From positions 1 through 43,921 of the forward strand of contig CALVRJ010000007.1 in the NCBI GenBank assembly GCA_944358545.1: a stretch of DNA of 43,921 nt, given 5' to 3'. Made by a program: the position numbers and the translations under genes. The notes under the pieces are model-generated. The model was not told where the DNA came from and did no database searches. It worked only from the letters and a program-made list of their open reading frames with translations. The stretch is from an uncultured Bacilli bacterium (GTDB taxonomy: Bacteria > Bacillota_I > Bacilli_A > RF39 > UBA660). The first letter of the stretch is position 1. Every line of letters starts with the position of its first letter. Positions 25,331 to 32,199 of this stretch are shown piece after piece.

Positions 25331-25341
25331 ATACTTCACAC

Positions 25342-25770
25342 CTAATCTGTTTCAGAAAAGAGACTGTCGGCAATTTCAGAAAAACTATCTTCATTTTCAG
25401 TTATAAATGAATCCCATTTTTCTGCACTCCAAACTTCGACTCTATTACCAACGCCTATGATAACACAATCTTTGTTAATGCCCGCATATTTAATAAGTGG
25501 GGATGGAATATTAACGCGTCCTTGTTTATCAAATTCGTTAGCTTCGGCACCAGAGAGGAAAAATCGCATGAAATTTCTAGCATTTTTAACATTTGGAAGA
25601 GTTTCATATTTTTTTATGATATTATTCCAGGTTTCTTTAGGGTAGATGAATAAACAACCATCTAAACCTCTGGTTATTATAAATTCTTCACCTAATTCAT
25701 ACCTTATTTTAGAAGGAATAGTTAACCTTCCTTTATCATCGATAGTATGATGGTATTCACCCATGAACAT
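25342..25770 (-). CDS. mraZ: MraZ, DNA-binding repressor of the division cluster
   Basis: 142 aa, the normal length, with two SpoVT/AbrB-like halves: MFMGEYHHTIDDKGRLTIPS at the N-terminus and EFDKQGRVNIPSPL in the second half. MraZ represses its own operon by binding repeats upstream. The ATG at 25770 follows GGTGAT. It is first gene of mraZ-rsmH-ftsL-pbpB. GTGGTG-like words between promoter and start could serve as binding sites, but the full triple repeat is not obvious. Confidence 0.95.
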   Translation of the reverse strand: MFMGEYHHTIDDKGRLTIPSKIRYELGEEFIITRGLDGCLFIYPKETWNNIIKKYETLPNVKNARNFMRFFLSGAEANEFDKQGRVNIPSPLIKYAGINKDCVIIGVGNRVEVWSAEKWDSFITENEDSFSEIADSLFSETD

Positions 25771-25812
25771 AATATCACCACTTTTCCCCACTCTGATACA
25801 TTTTATACCACT

Positions 25813-25841
25813 ATTTTACTATTCCTTGTAATTTTTGTAAA
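25813..25841 (-). promoter_or_regulatory. Sigma-A promoter of the mraZ operon
   Basis: On the minus strand TTTACA (25841-25836), 17-bp spacer, TAAAAT (25818-25813), about 43 bp before the mraZ start. Confidence 0.65.
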
Positions 25842-25892
25842 TAGTTTGGGCTTTTTTTTAAGAGTTTTTGCTTATATTTTACATTTTTAGAT

Positions 25893-25922
25893 AAGAAAAA
25901 ACTCTGAATTTTAATCAGAGTT
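25893..25922 (-). terminator. Terminator of the second BspA-like gene
   Basis: Arms AACTCTGA / TCAGAGTT with a 7-nt loop, followed on the minus strand by TTTTTC, 6 bp after the stop codon. Confidence 0.75.
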
Positions 25923-25928
25923 ATTCAA

Positions 25929-27224
25929 CTAACACTGTCCGGTGGTTACAGATGATACTCCACTTCCATCAAAAATTGCGTTTATGTTTGCCTGAGTTGT
26001 TATCCAATTTGGTCCGACATATATTTTTTGAAGTTTTGGAGAAGCACCAAACATCCAATTCATACTTGTTACTTTTCTTGTGTTAAACGAACATAAATTT
26101 AATTCGGTTAAATTCTTACTATAAGCAAACATATGATACATTGTTGTTACGTTATTTGTATCAAAATTTTCTAATCCTTTTATTTCAGGTACATTACTAC
26201 ATGAAAACATATTGTTCATATCTGTTACTTTGGACGTATTAAAATTACTGACATCTAATTCTTTTAAATTACTAATTAAACACTCACCATTTTCATTACC
26301 ATACCACATACTGAACATAGCAGCCATATTTGTAACATTACTTGTGTCAAAATTACTTAAATCTAATTCTGTCAAACTTGTACAACAATCAAACATTTGC
26401 TCCATGTCTGTTACTTTACTTGTATTAAAATTACTAACATCTAATGTTTCTAAACCTTTGCAGCCAGTAAACATATGATACATTGTTGTTACGTTAGATG
26501 TATTAAAGTCACTAACATCTAATTCTTTTAACTCACTAAGCCCCGCAAACATACTTCTCATATTTTGAACATTGTCAGTAATAAAATTATTCCCAAATTT
26601 AATATGTTCAAGTTTGTTTTCAGCAAAATTATCTTGTATAGAATCCCACATACTAAATAAATCACTCATGTCAGTTACATTACTCGTATCTAAAGAACTT
26701 AAATCAATTGACTTTAAATTAGTGCAGCACCTAAACATCCAAGCCATATTAGTCGCATTACTTGTATCATAATTATTATCGAAATTTATTTCTTTAACTC
26801 CTCTAAAATTATAAAATACTTTGCTACTGTCTTCATTAGCTATTACTTTCCCTTTGGCTCCAATATACAAATCATATTTTGATGAATCACTTGAATTTGG
26901 TACTACCCAAGCTTTTACGTTTCCTTTTTCTTTATCTTCGGATACATTCCAGCTTTCTACCACATTTTCCGGTACATTATTGTTATTTAAAAATGTTATG
27001 CTCACTATATTCTGTTTATAAAAGTCAGAATGAAAATCGGTTTGACTATTTTCATCCCACTCTTGAATTACTCTAGTTCCTTCTAAAATATTTCCTTTAA
27101 CATGTAAACTAATATTTGTCGAAAAAGCTGCATATCCGGCTGTTATAATAAATAATAAACAAAATGCGGATAAAATTATTATTTTATTTAGTTTCTTTCT
27201 TCTATGTCTTCCTATTCTTCTCAT
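25929..27224 (-). CDS. BspA-family (DUF285) leucine-rich surface protein
   Basis: 431 aa. A basic N-terminus and hydrophobic segment ending in ITAGYAAFSTNISLHVKG closely resemble the start of the other BspA-like protein (AAGYAAFRTQLNIKG), implying a shared export/anchor module. Residues about 140-425 hold about nine DUF285 repeats such as FNTSNVTTMYHMFTGCKGLETLDVSN. It lacks the DUF11-like domain of the larger paralogue and any C-terminal sorting signal. The ATG at 27224 follows AGGTGAT; the ORF extends 9 codons upstream without support. Upstream lie an inverted repeat and a 12-C homopolymer, suggesting phase-variable expression (inference). Confidence 0.85.
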   Translation of the reverse strand: MRRIGRHRRKKLNKIIILSAFCLLFIITAGYAAFSTNISLHVKGNILEGTRVIQEWDENSQTDFHSDFYKQNIVSITFLNNNNVPENVVESWNVSEDKEKGNVKAWVVPNSSDSSKYDLYIGAKGKVIANEDSSKVFYNFRGVKEINFDNNYDTSNATNMAWMFRCCTNLKSIDLSSLDTSNVTDMSDLFSMWDSIQDNFAENKLEHIKFGNNFITDNVQNMRSMFAGLSELKELDVSDFNTSNVTTMYHMFTGCKGLETLDVSNFNTSKVTDMEQMFDCCTSLTELDLSNFDTSNVTNMAAMFSMWYGNENGECLISNLKELDVSNFNTSKVTDMNNMFSCSNVPEIKGLENFDTNNVTTMYHMFAYSKNLTELNLCSFNTRKVTSMNWMFGASPKLQKIYVGPNWITTQANINAIFDGSGVSSVTTGQC

Positions 27225-27244
27225 ATATAAATCACCTATTTTTA

Positions 27245-27263
27245 TGTACAATTTTATTGTACA
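27245..27263. promoter_or_regulatory. Inverted repeat TGTACAAT-N3-ATTGTACA
   Basis: Perfect 8-bp arms with a 3-nt spacer, 20 bp upstream of the BspA-like start and directly abutting the homopolymer. It could be an operator; alternatively the TACAAT within it could be the -10 of the BspA promoter, with TTGATT as -35 across the G tract (19-bp spacer). Confidence 0.5.
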
Positions 27264-27298
27264 CCCCCCCCCCCCAGAAAAATCAAGCTTTCAGGGGG
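27264..27298. repeat. C/G-tract hairpin element, copy 2, with 12-C homopolymer
   Basis: Twelve C (27264-27275), then AGAAAAATCAAGCTTT, CA and five G. The core is the same as at 65-103, where the C tract is 8 long. It sits about 40 bp upstream of the BspA-like start. Read toward that gene, TTGATT is followed by TTTCT, G12, TG and TACAAT: a promoter-like arrangement with the tract inside the spacer. With 12 G the spacer is 19 bp; 10 G would give 17. The promoter reading is a hypothesis. Confidence 0.75.
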
Positions 27299-27413
27299 AC
27301 TAATTTTTATGTGAAAAATGCGTCATTTTATGAGGGGGAGGGTTATGTTTAGTGTAAATGAATTTATATTTTTTATTTAATTACTTTTTATAATATAGTT
27401 AGGTTAATAAATG

Positions 27414-27438
27414 CAAAAAAGAAGTCATTTGACTTCTT
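27414..27438 (-). terminator. Terminator of the YjcZ-type peptide genes
   Basis: Arms AAGAAGTCA / TGACTTCTT with a 2-nt loop, followed on the minus strand by a T run. It overlaps the stop codon of the 39-aa gene. Confidence 0.75.
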
Positions 27439-27556
27439 AGTAAATAAGATATGAACCTAATAAAATAGCTAATAAAATATAAAGAACTAAAATTATAAGA
27501 TAACTATTATTTGAACCAGTAGTTACAGGTCCATTACATGAATTATTACAAGCCAT
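27437..27556 (-). CDS. YjcZ-like tiny membrane protein, 39 aa
   Basis: MACNNSCNGPVTTG is followed by a single hydrophobic helix (YLIILVLYILLAILLGSYL). AAAGGGGAT precedes the ATG. The short Cys/Asn/Gly head and single helix resemble the tiny transmembrane proteins of the YjcZ sporulation family (PF09680), although the helix is less canonical than in the neighbouring gene. It is read in tandem with the 27-aa gene and ends at a terminator. Found by direct reading; too short for standard gene callers. Confidence 0.65.
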   Translation of the reverse strand: MACNNSCNGPVTTGSNNSYLIILVLYILLAILLGSYLIY

Positions 27557-27573
27557 GATTTATCCCCTTTCTA

Positions 27574-27593
27574 GGAGCTTAAATATATGCTCC
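27574..27593 (-). other. Hairpin between the two YjcZ-type genes
   Basis: GGAGC / GCTCC arms enclose the last codons of the 27-aa gene and the intergenic start. There is no T run, so it is more likely an mRNA processing or stabilising structure than a terminator. Confidence 0.35.
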
Positions 27594-27662
27594 AAGTATG
27601 ATTATTAATAATATAAATAAAACTAATACAATAGCAGCTGCACTTGTTCCTGTATTACACAT
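27579..27662 (-). CDS. YjcZ family sporulation-type peptide, 27 aa
   Basis: MCNTGTSAAAIVLVLFILLI plus a short IILGAYI tail: a single hydrophobic helix with the AIVLVLFILLIII pattern of the YjcZ family of tiny spore-associated membrane proteins. A strong AAGGAGGATG lies 8-9 nt before the ATG. A CATAAAATA box at 27694-27702 could be a mother-cell (SigE/SigK) -10. It is first of two tandem tiny genes. The family call is good for so short a sequence; the function is unknown even in Bacillus. Confidence 0.7.
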   Translation of the reverse strand: MCNTGTSAAAIVLVLFILLIIILGAYI

Positions 27663-27693
27663 ATAAATCATCCTCCTTTTTGTCTTTTCACAT

Positions 27694-27702
27694 TATTTTA
27701 TG
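27694..27702 (-). promoter_or_regulatory. Candidate mother-cell -10 box of the YjcZ-type genes
   Basis: CATAAAATA on the minus strand fits CATANNNTA (SigK) and is close to CATACAHT (SigE). CACC lies 15 bp upstream, one short of the usual SigK spacing. The -10 ends about 31 bp before the start codon. Confidence 0.35.
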
Positions 27703-27805
27703 GAAATTTTGAAAATAGGTGCCAGTTTTGGTTAAAAAAACGTGAAAAATGTTGTTTTTTCTTTAAAAATTTGTTAAGATTGTTAATGATGAAAGGAAGA
27801 TAAAT

Positions 27806-28831
27806 GTGAATAAAAAAATTTTTGTTATAGGTGCGCTGGCATTAACTTCTCTATTAGTTGGATGTGGTAATGAAGCCACTTTAAAAAATGGCGAAGAAGT
27901 TGTTGCAAAACTGGATGGTAAAACTATTACTGCCGAAGATTTTTATAATGAATTAAAAGAACAAGGTGGTTCTATTACTTTGACTAACATGGTCGATGAA
28001 TTCATTTTAAATAAGGAATACAAGACAGATGAAGATGCTGAAACTTATGCCGAGTCACAACTTGAATCATACAAATCATCATATGAAAGTTATGGAATGG
28101 ACTTTAATGAAGCTTTAAAACAAGCTAATTATGATGGAGAAGATGATTTTAAAAATTCATTAATTTTAGATTATAAAAAACAAACAGCAACTGAAGATTA
28201 TATTAAAGACAATTTAAAAGATAGTGAGATTAAAGATTACTACGATAAAAATATTTTTGGTGATATCGAAGTTAGACATATTTTAATTAGTCCAAATACT
28301 AATGATGATATGACTGATAAAGAAAAGGATGAAGCTGAAAAGAAAGCTAAAAAGGAAGCTGAAGATATTATTAAAAAATTAAATGATGGTGAAAAATTTA
28401 GTAAACTTGCCAAAGAGTATTCTGATGATGAAGGTACTGCTTCTAATGGTGGTAAACTTACAGCAACTTATGGTTCTGTTGTAGATGAGTTCTGGAATGC
28501 AGCTAATAAGCTTAAAGATAAAACTTATACGAAGGAACCTGTTAAAACGGAATATGGTTATCATATAATTTATAGAATTAAACAAGATGAAAAGCCATCA
28601 CTTGATAAAGTTCGTGATGACATTATTGATAAATTAGTTGAACAAAAGAAAAATGAAGATTCATCTTTACAAACAAAAGCTTTAGTAGCACTTAGAAAAA
28701 AATATAATTTAGATATTACAGATGATACTTTAAAGAAAGAATATAACGATTCTGTAGATACGGCTTTAGAAGCTGCACAATCTAATAATTCTAATAGTAA
28801 TTCTAATAGTAATTCTAGCAGTGCAAATTAA
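27806..28831 (+). CDS. prsA: PrsA-like foldase lipoprotein (parvulin PPIase)
   Basis: 341 aa. The signal peptide ends in lipobox LLVG|C. Residues about 155-260 are a parvulin rotamase domain: EVRHILISPN, FSKLAKEYSDDEGTASNGGKL and EYGYHIIYRI are typical. The flanking N- and C-terminal helices form the chaperone part. The C-terminus is a low-complexity Asn/Ser tail encoded by a short DNA repeat. PrsA folds exported proteins on the outer face of the membrane. The start is GTG; the ATG two bases earlier runs into a stop. GAAAGGAAG precedes it. It is a single gene with a terminator. Confidence 0.9.
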   Translation: MNKKIFVIGALALTSLLVGCGNEATLKNGEEVVAKLDGKTITAEDFYNELKEQGGSITLTNMVDEFILNKEYKTDEDAETYAESQLESYKSSYESYGMDFNEALKQANYDGEDDFKNSLILDYKKQTATEDYIKDNLKDSEIKDYYDKNIFGDIEVRHILISPNTNDDMTDKEKDEAEKKAKKEAEDIIKKLNDGEKFSKLAKEYSDDEGTASNGGKLTATYGSVVDEFWNAANKLKDKTYTKEPVKTEYGYHIIYRIKQDEKPSLDKVRDDIIDKLVEQKKNEDSSLQTKALVALRKKYNLDITDDTLKKEYNDSVDTALEAAQSNNSNSNSNSNSSSAN

Positions 28832-28860
28832 AAGGGACTAATTTTATAGTTCCTTTTTTT
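28831..28860. terminator. Bidirectional terminator, prsA / rbsK
   Basis: GGGACTA and TAGTTCC arms (one G-U pair), A run before and seven T after, between convergent genes. Confidence 0.75.
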
Positions 28861-29767
28861 GTCCTTCTTTTTCGAGAATAAAGTTATCTAATTCTGATGA
28901 GGTTGGCATTCCAGCTTGAGCTGATTTAACTCCTATTTTCATAGCTGAAGCATAGGTTGCTCTTTTTAGGGCATCATATAGATTTAAGCCTTTGGTAAGA
29001 TTAGCCGCTAAGTTCCCAGCTAAGGTGTCCCCTGCTCCAACTGTATCAACTACTTCTGTTTCAATGGCGGGCATTCTAACTATTTGCGTTCCATCATAAT
29101 AAATTAAGCCATCTTTCCCAAGGGTAACAATTAATTTTCTTGGATATTTTTTGACACAGGATTCAATATCATCTGTTTGAAATATTGTTTCACATTCTTT
29201 TTTATTACAAGTAATTATAGATATTTTATTTATTAGTTCAATATTTTCTGGATCTGTTATAGATAGTTTTGCCGGACGACATGGAGTTAACATTAACATT
29301 TTATGATTTTCATAGCAAAAATTAATTAATTTCTCAGTAACATCTTTATTTACTTTTAACTGGCAAACAATTATTTTAGAGTTTAGGAGTAAATCTTGGT
29401 ATGTATCTATCATATCCGGAGTAAAGTTTTTAATTGCCCCATTATGGCTTTCTATTTCATTATCTTTATCAATATTGCGGATTTTAATAATGGAATAATC
29501 ATTTTCGACGTTTTCATCCTCTTCAACACCTATAGTACTTACATCGTTATCTTCTAGATTTTGAATAATATTTCTGCCTATATCATCTTTGCTTACTCTT
29601 GATATCATTACCGTTTTTGCACCAGCTCGAGAAGCAGCTACTGCTTGATTTGAACCTTTACCACCTGGTACACATTCATTCGGAACGTTTTCATAAGTTC
29701 CATCTTCTTTTTGATAATATATTAAATCTAAAGAACAGCCTCCTAATACACATATATCAAATTTCAT
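28844..29767 (-). CDS. rbsK: Ribokinase (PfkB family)
   Basis: 307 aa. N-terminal GGCSLDLIYY and PGGKGSNQAVAASRAGA match PfkB signature 1. The C-terminal VVDTVGAGDTLAGNLA is signature 2 with the anion hole and the catalytic Asp. The overall pattern fits ribokinase, which phosphorylates D-ribose at O5, better than fructokinase. No ribose transporter or RbsD is nearby. It starts 11 bp after recX and is probably cotranscribed with it, an unusual pairing. Sugar specificity is inferred. Confidence 0.8.
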   Translation of the reverse strand: MKFDICVLGGCSLDLIYYQKEDGTYENVPNECVPGGKGSNQAVAASRAGAKTVMISRVSKDDIGRNIIQNLEDNDVSTIGVEEDENVENDYSIIKIRNIDKDNEIESHNGAIKNFTPDMIDTYQDLLLNSKIIVCQLKVNKDVTEKLINFCYENHKMLMLTPCRPAKLSITDPENIELINKISIITCNKKECETIFQTDDIESCVKKYPRKLIVTLGKDGLIYYDGTQIVRMPAIETEVVDTVGAGDTLAGNLAANLTKGLNLYDALKRATYASAMKIGVKSAQAGMPTSSELDNFILEKEGQKKEL

Positions 29768-29778
29768 TTTTTACTCCT

Positions 29779-30543
29779 TCATATACTTTTAGATTCGATA
29801 AATCTGTTTATTTCTTCTATAGTAAATCCTTTACTATAAAGTTTAGCTTTTAATTTTTGTTTAAAATTTTTATCTTTTTTCTTTATTTGCTTTTGATAGA
29901 TTTTTTCCATTTCATCTGTTAAATCTTTTTTGGGAAAAGAATAACTTTCAAGATTTAACATAGCTTGTTCTTTGGAATATCCTTGATTTACTAAATAATT
30001 TAATATTTTTTGTTTTAGCATAGTAATGGTATCTTTAGTGTTTGCCTTGGCCTTTTTAGTGATTATTTTATCAATATGGCTTTTGACTATTTCTTCATCA
30101 ATGTTAGAAATTGCTTCATTAATATAATCGTCTTGTATGTGCATATGTTTTAAATTTTTGACTATTTTTTCAGGCCCATCTAAGCTTAGATTTATTTTAT
30201 CGTTGGTATAAGCTTTGGCAAAATTTCGATCATTGATAAGCCCAATTTCTTTTAAATTTTCTAGCATTTTTTGTTTATCTTGAGCTGTTATTTCAGTTTT
30301 GGTTAAATATTCTTCTATTTCATATTCACTTCTAAGTCTAGTGCTTATAAGTTTTAAAACTTTATTATATATTTGATAGTAATTGTTATCACTATATATT
30401 TTTTCTAGTAGCTTTTTGTCAATTCTTTTTGAAAAGAGTAAGTTGTTATTTAAAATAACATCATCATAAGTTGTAATTATTTCACCACTGTCTAATACTA
30501 ATTTATATTTAGATCCAGTTTTTGATATTTTCGTTATTTTCAT
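29779..30543 (-). CDS. recX: RecX family regulator of RecA
   Basis: 254 aa, similar in length to Bacillus RecX. Three-helix repeats are visible (LKLISTRLRSEYEIEEYL, LKEIGLINDRNFAKAYTND, ILNYLVNQGYSKEQAMLNL). RecX binds RecA filaments and modulates recombination and SOS response. The N-terminal 60 residues, a beta-rich extension (KLVLDSGEIITTYDDVI), are usual for Firmicute RecX. AAAGGACC precedes the ATG. It is followed by rbsK after 11 bp. Confidence 0.88.
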   Translation of the reverse strand: MKITKISKTGSKYKLVLDSGEIITTYDDVILNNNLLFSKRIDKKLLEKIYSDNNYYQIYNKVLKLISTRLRSEYEIEEYLTKTEITAQDKQKMLENLKEIGLINDRNFAKAYTNDKINLSLDGPEKIVKNLKHMHIQDDYINEAISNIDEEIVKSHIDKIITKKAKANTKDTITMLKQKILNYLVNQGYSKEQAMLNLESYSFPKKDLTDEMEKIYQKQIKKKDKNFKQKLKAKLYSKGFTIEEINRFIESKSI

Positions 30544-30587
30544 AAATCGGTCCTTTCAAGTTTTATTCTAACATATTTTCTTTATAA

Positions 30588-30610
30588 TAAAAAGACCTTA
30601 GTGGCCTTTT
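30588..30610 (-). terminator. Terminator of lemA
   Basis: AAAGGCC / GGTCTTT arms (one G-U pair) with a short loop, then TTTTT on the minus strand, overlapping the lemA stop region. Confidence 0.55.
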
Positions 30611-31163
30611 AGAACTTAACTTGTGGTGTTTCTTTTTCAGCTTCTGTTGCTTCAAAGAATTCTTCAGGTTTGAAGTTAAAGATTGAAGCGACAATATTTG
30701 AAGGGAACATTTCTAATTTGTTCTTGTAAACTAAAACACTATCATTGTAAAATTGACGAGCATAAGCAATTTTATCTTCGGTTTCTTTTAGATTATTTTG
30801 TAAATCTAAGAAATTAGTATTAGCTTTTAAGTCAGGATAGTTTTCAGCTACTGCAAACAGATGATTTAAAGCATCTGTAAGCATATTAGCACTTTTGATT
30901 TCTTCTCCCGGTGTTTTAGCACTGACTGCACTATTACGAGCTGAGATAACGGCGTCTAAGGTTTCTTTTTCATGTGTTGCGTATCCCTTTACTGTCTCAA
31001 CTAAGTTAGGAATTAAATCGTTACGTCTTTTTAGTAAAACATCAATTTGAGACCATTGATCTTTGACTTTATTTCTTAAGTTTACAAGTGAGTTATATGA
31101 GCCAATAACGAATAATACTAAAAGAACGACAATAACACCAACAATAATTAAAGCTACTATCAT
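30609..31163 (-). CDS. lemA: LemA family protein
   Basis: 184 aa. An N-terminal transmembrane helix ([18 protein letters not shown]) is followed by the conserved [20 protein letters not shown] and [39 protein letters not shown] and FNDSV-like [18 protein letters not shown] blocks of LemA. The rest is helical and faces outside or inside depending on the member. The molecular function is not established; in many bacteria lemA sits next to an htpX-type protease gene, which is absent here. It is a single gene with good terminator and ribosome binding site. Confidence 0.92.
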   Translation of the reverse strand: MIVALIIVGVIVVLLVLFVIGSYNSLVNLRNKVKDQWSQIDVLLKRRNDLIPNLVETVKGYATHEKETLDAVISARNSAVSAKTPGEEIKSANMLTDALNHLFAVAENYPDLKANTNFLDLQNNLKETEDKIAYARQFYNDSVLVYKNKLEMFPSNIVASIFNFKPEEFFEATEAEKETPQVKF

Positions 31164-31250
31164 TTTATTTCCTCCATTCTTCTTTAATTATACACTACTT
31201 TGTGAAAAAAATATAGTTCTATATTTTTTATTTGACATATAGTTATCAAT

Positions 31251-31868
31251 TTAACGATGTCTACCTCTAGAAATATTGTTTTCATTATGATACGGATAAT
31301 CAAAAGGCATATCTGGGATATCATCTTGATAGGCACTTGTTAGAACTGGTTTTTCATCACCAAGTGGCATATCTGGAATATCATCTTGATAGGCACTTGT
31401 TAGAACTGGTTTTTCATCACCAAGTGGCATATCTGGAATATCATCTTGATAGGCACTTGTTGGAACTGGTTTTTCATCACCAAGTGGCTTATCATCTTGA
31501 TAGGCACTTGTTGGAACTGGTTTTTCATCACCAAGTGGCATATCTGGTAATTCGGGAATACTTTTACCATTTAAATCTAAAGCATTTTGATTTAAGAATT
31601 CTTCACAACGTTTTATATTTTCTTTTAAAGTATCTTTTTGAATATTATATTGTTCTCTATTTTCCCCTACTTCTATTACTTTAGGGTTCATTAAAGCTGT
31701 AGCTAAATTATAATAATTTTCGATATCGTTAGAGTTTAAAATTTTTGATGATAAATCGTAATATTTATTCCAATTAGGATAATCTATAAAATGCCTTTGT
31801 AAATTATAAAGAGCTTCATTTAATAATTTTTTAAATATTTCTAATTGAGTTTCATTTAAATTTTCCAT
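31251..31868 (-). CDS. Tandem-repeat acidic protein of unknown function
   Basis: 205 aa. The first 115 residues are helical and hydrophilic (YNLQRHFIDYPNWNKYYDL) with no recognised domain. The C-terminal half is almost four copies of a 20-residue unit, LGDEKPVLTSAYQDDIPDMP, one of them shortened by three residues. The protein ends in a basic RGRHR. There is no signal peptide. The repeat is nearly identical at DNA level and so is probably unstable in copy number. AAAGGAAT precedes the ATG. Function unknown. Confidence 0.65.
   Translation of the reverse strand: MENLNETQLEIFKKLLNEALYNLQRHFIDYPNWNKYYDLSSKILNSNDIENYYNLATALMNPKVIEVGENREQYNIQKDTLKENIKRCEEFLNQNALDLNGKSIPELPDMPLGDEKPVPTSAYQDDKPLGDEKPVPTSAYQDDIPDMPLGDEKPVLTSAYQDDIPDMPLGDEKPVLTSAYQDDIPDMPFDYPYHNENNISRGRHR
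31305..31556. repeat. 60-bp minisatellite inside the acidic repeat protein
   Basis: 31321-31380 and 31381-31440 are identical; the next unit (from 31441) differs by one base and is shortened to 51 bp; a fourth starts at 31492. Both unit lengths are multiples of three, so copy-number change keeps the reading frame. Confidence 0.9.
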
Positions 31869-31925
31869 CTATTTATTCCTTTCTATATTTATTATATCAT
31901 TTTTTATTTATTTTTTTTGTTTTTA

Positions 31926-31955
31926 GAATAGTTTTTAACTTTATTTTACATAATA
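31926..31955 (+). promoter_or_regulatory. Forespore (SigG/SigF) promoter of sspI
   Basis: GAATA (31926-31930), exactly 18 bp, CATAATA (31949-31955): a full match to the forespore consensus GHATR-N18-CATWHTA. The leader would be short, about 13-14 nt. Confidence 0.7.
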
Positions 31956-31975
31956 AAATTGAAAGGACTGATTTA

Positions 31976-32179
31976 ATGATTAGACAACATGTACTAAGTA
32001 ATTTTAAGAATGCGGAAGCAAAAGATTTTAAAGATTCGATTTGTATGAGTATTAAAGATGGCGATGAAGAGGCACTTCCAGGACTTGGAGTTTTATTCGA
32101 ATGTTTATGGAAAAATTCTTCCGACAAAGATAAGGAAAATATTTTAAATATTCTTGTTTCGGCAACAAAAAAATTGTAA
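31976..32179 (+). CDS. sspI: Small acid-soluble spore protein SspI
   Basis: 67 aa, nearly the length of Bacillus SspI (71). The conserved core DGDEEALPGLGVLFECLWKN matches the SspI family motif (E-x-x-LPGLGVLFE-x-x-WKN), preceded by a helical segment and followed by KENILNILVSATKKL. SspI is made in the forespore and packed in the spore core. A perfect forespore promoter lies upstream and a strong hairpin downstream, so the gene stands alone. This is direct evidence that the organism forms endospores. Confidence 0.9.
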   Translation: MIRQHVLSNFKNAEAKDFKDSICMSIKDGDEEALPGLGVLFECLWKNSSDKDKENILNILVSATKKL

Positions 32180-32199
32180 GTTTTTTCTTACAATTTTTT
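32167..32199. terminator. Bidirectional terminator after sspI
   Basis: ATTGTAAG-type arms (ATTGTAAG / CTTACAAT) with a 6-T loop, flanked by A6 and T6 runs. It also serves the convergent gene ending at 32198. Confidence 0.8.

Noticed and set aside
27264-27300. Rho-independent terminator on the plus strand
   Set aside because: The C/G stem followed by some T is terminator-like, but there is no plus-strand gene to its left; it lies in the upstream region of a minus-strand gene. Kept as an alternative reading only.
31337-31684. 115-codon plus-strand open frame with repeats
   Set aside because: Antisense shadow of the 60-bp tandem repeat; the repeat makes any open frame look long and periodic.
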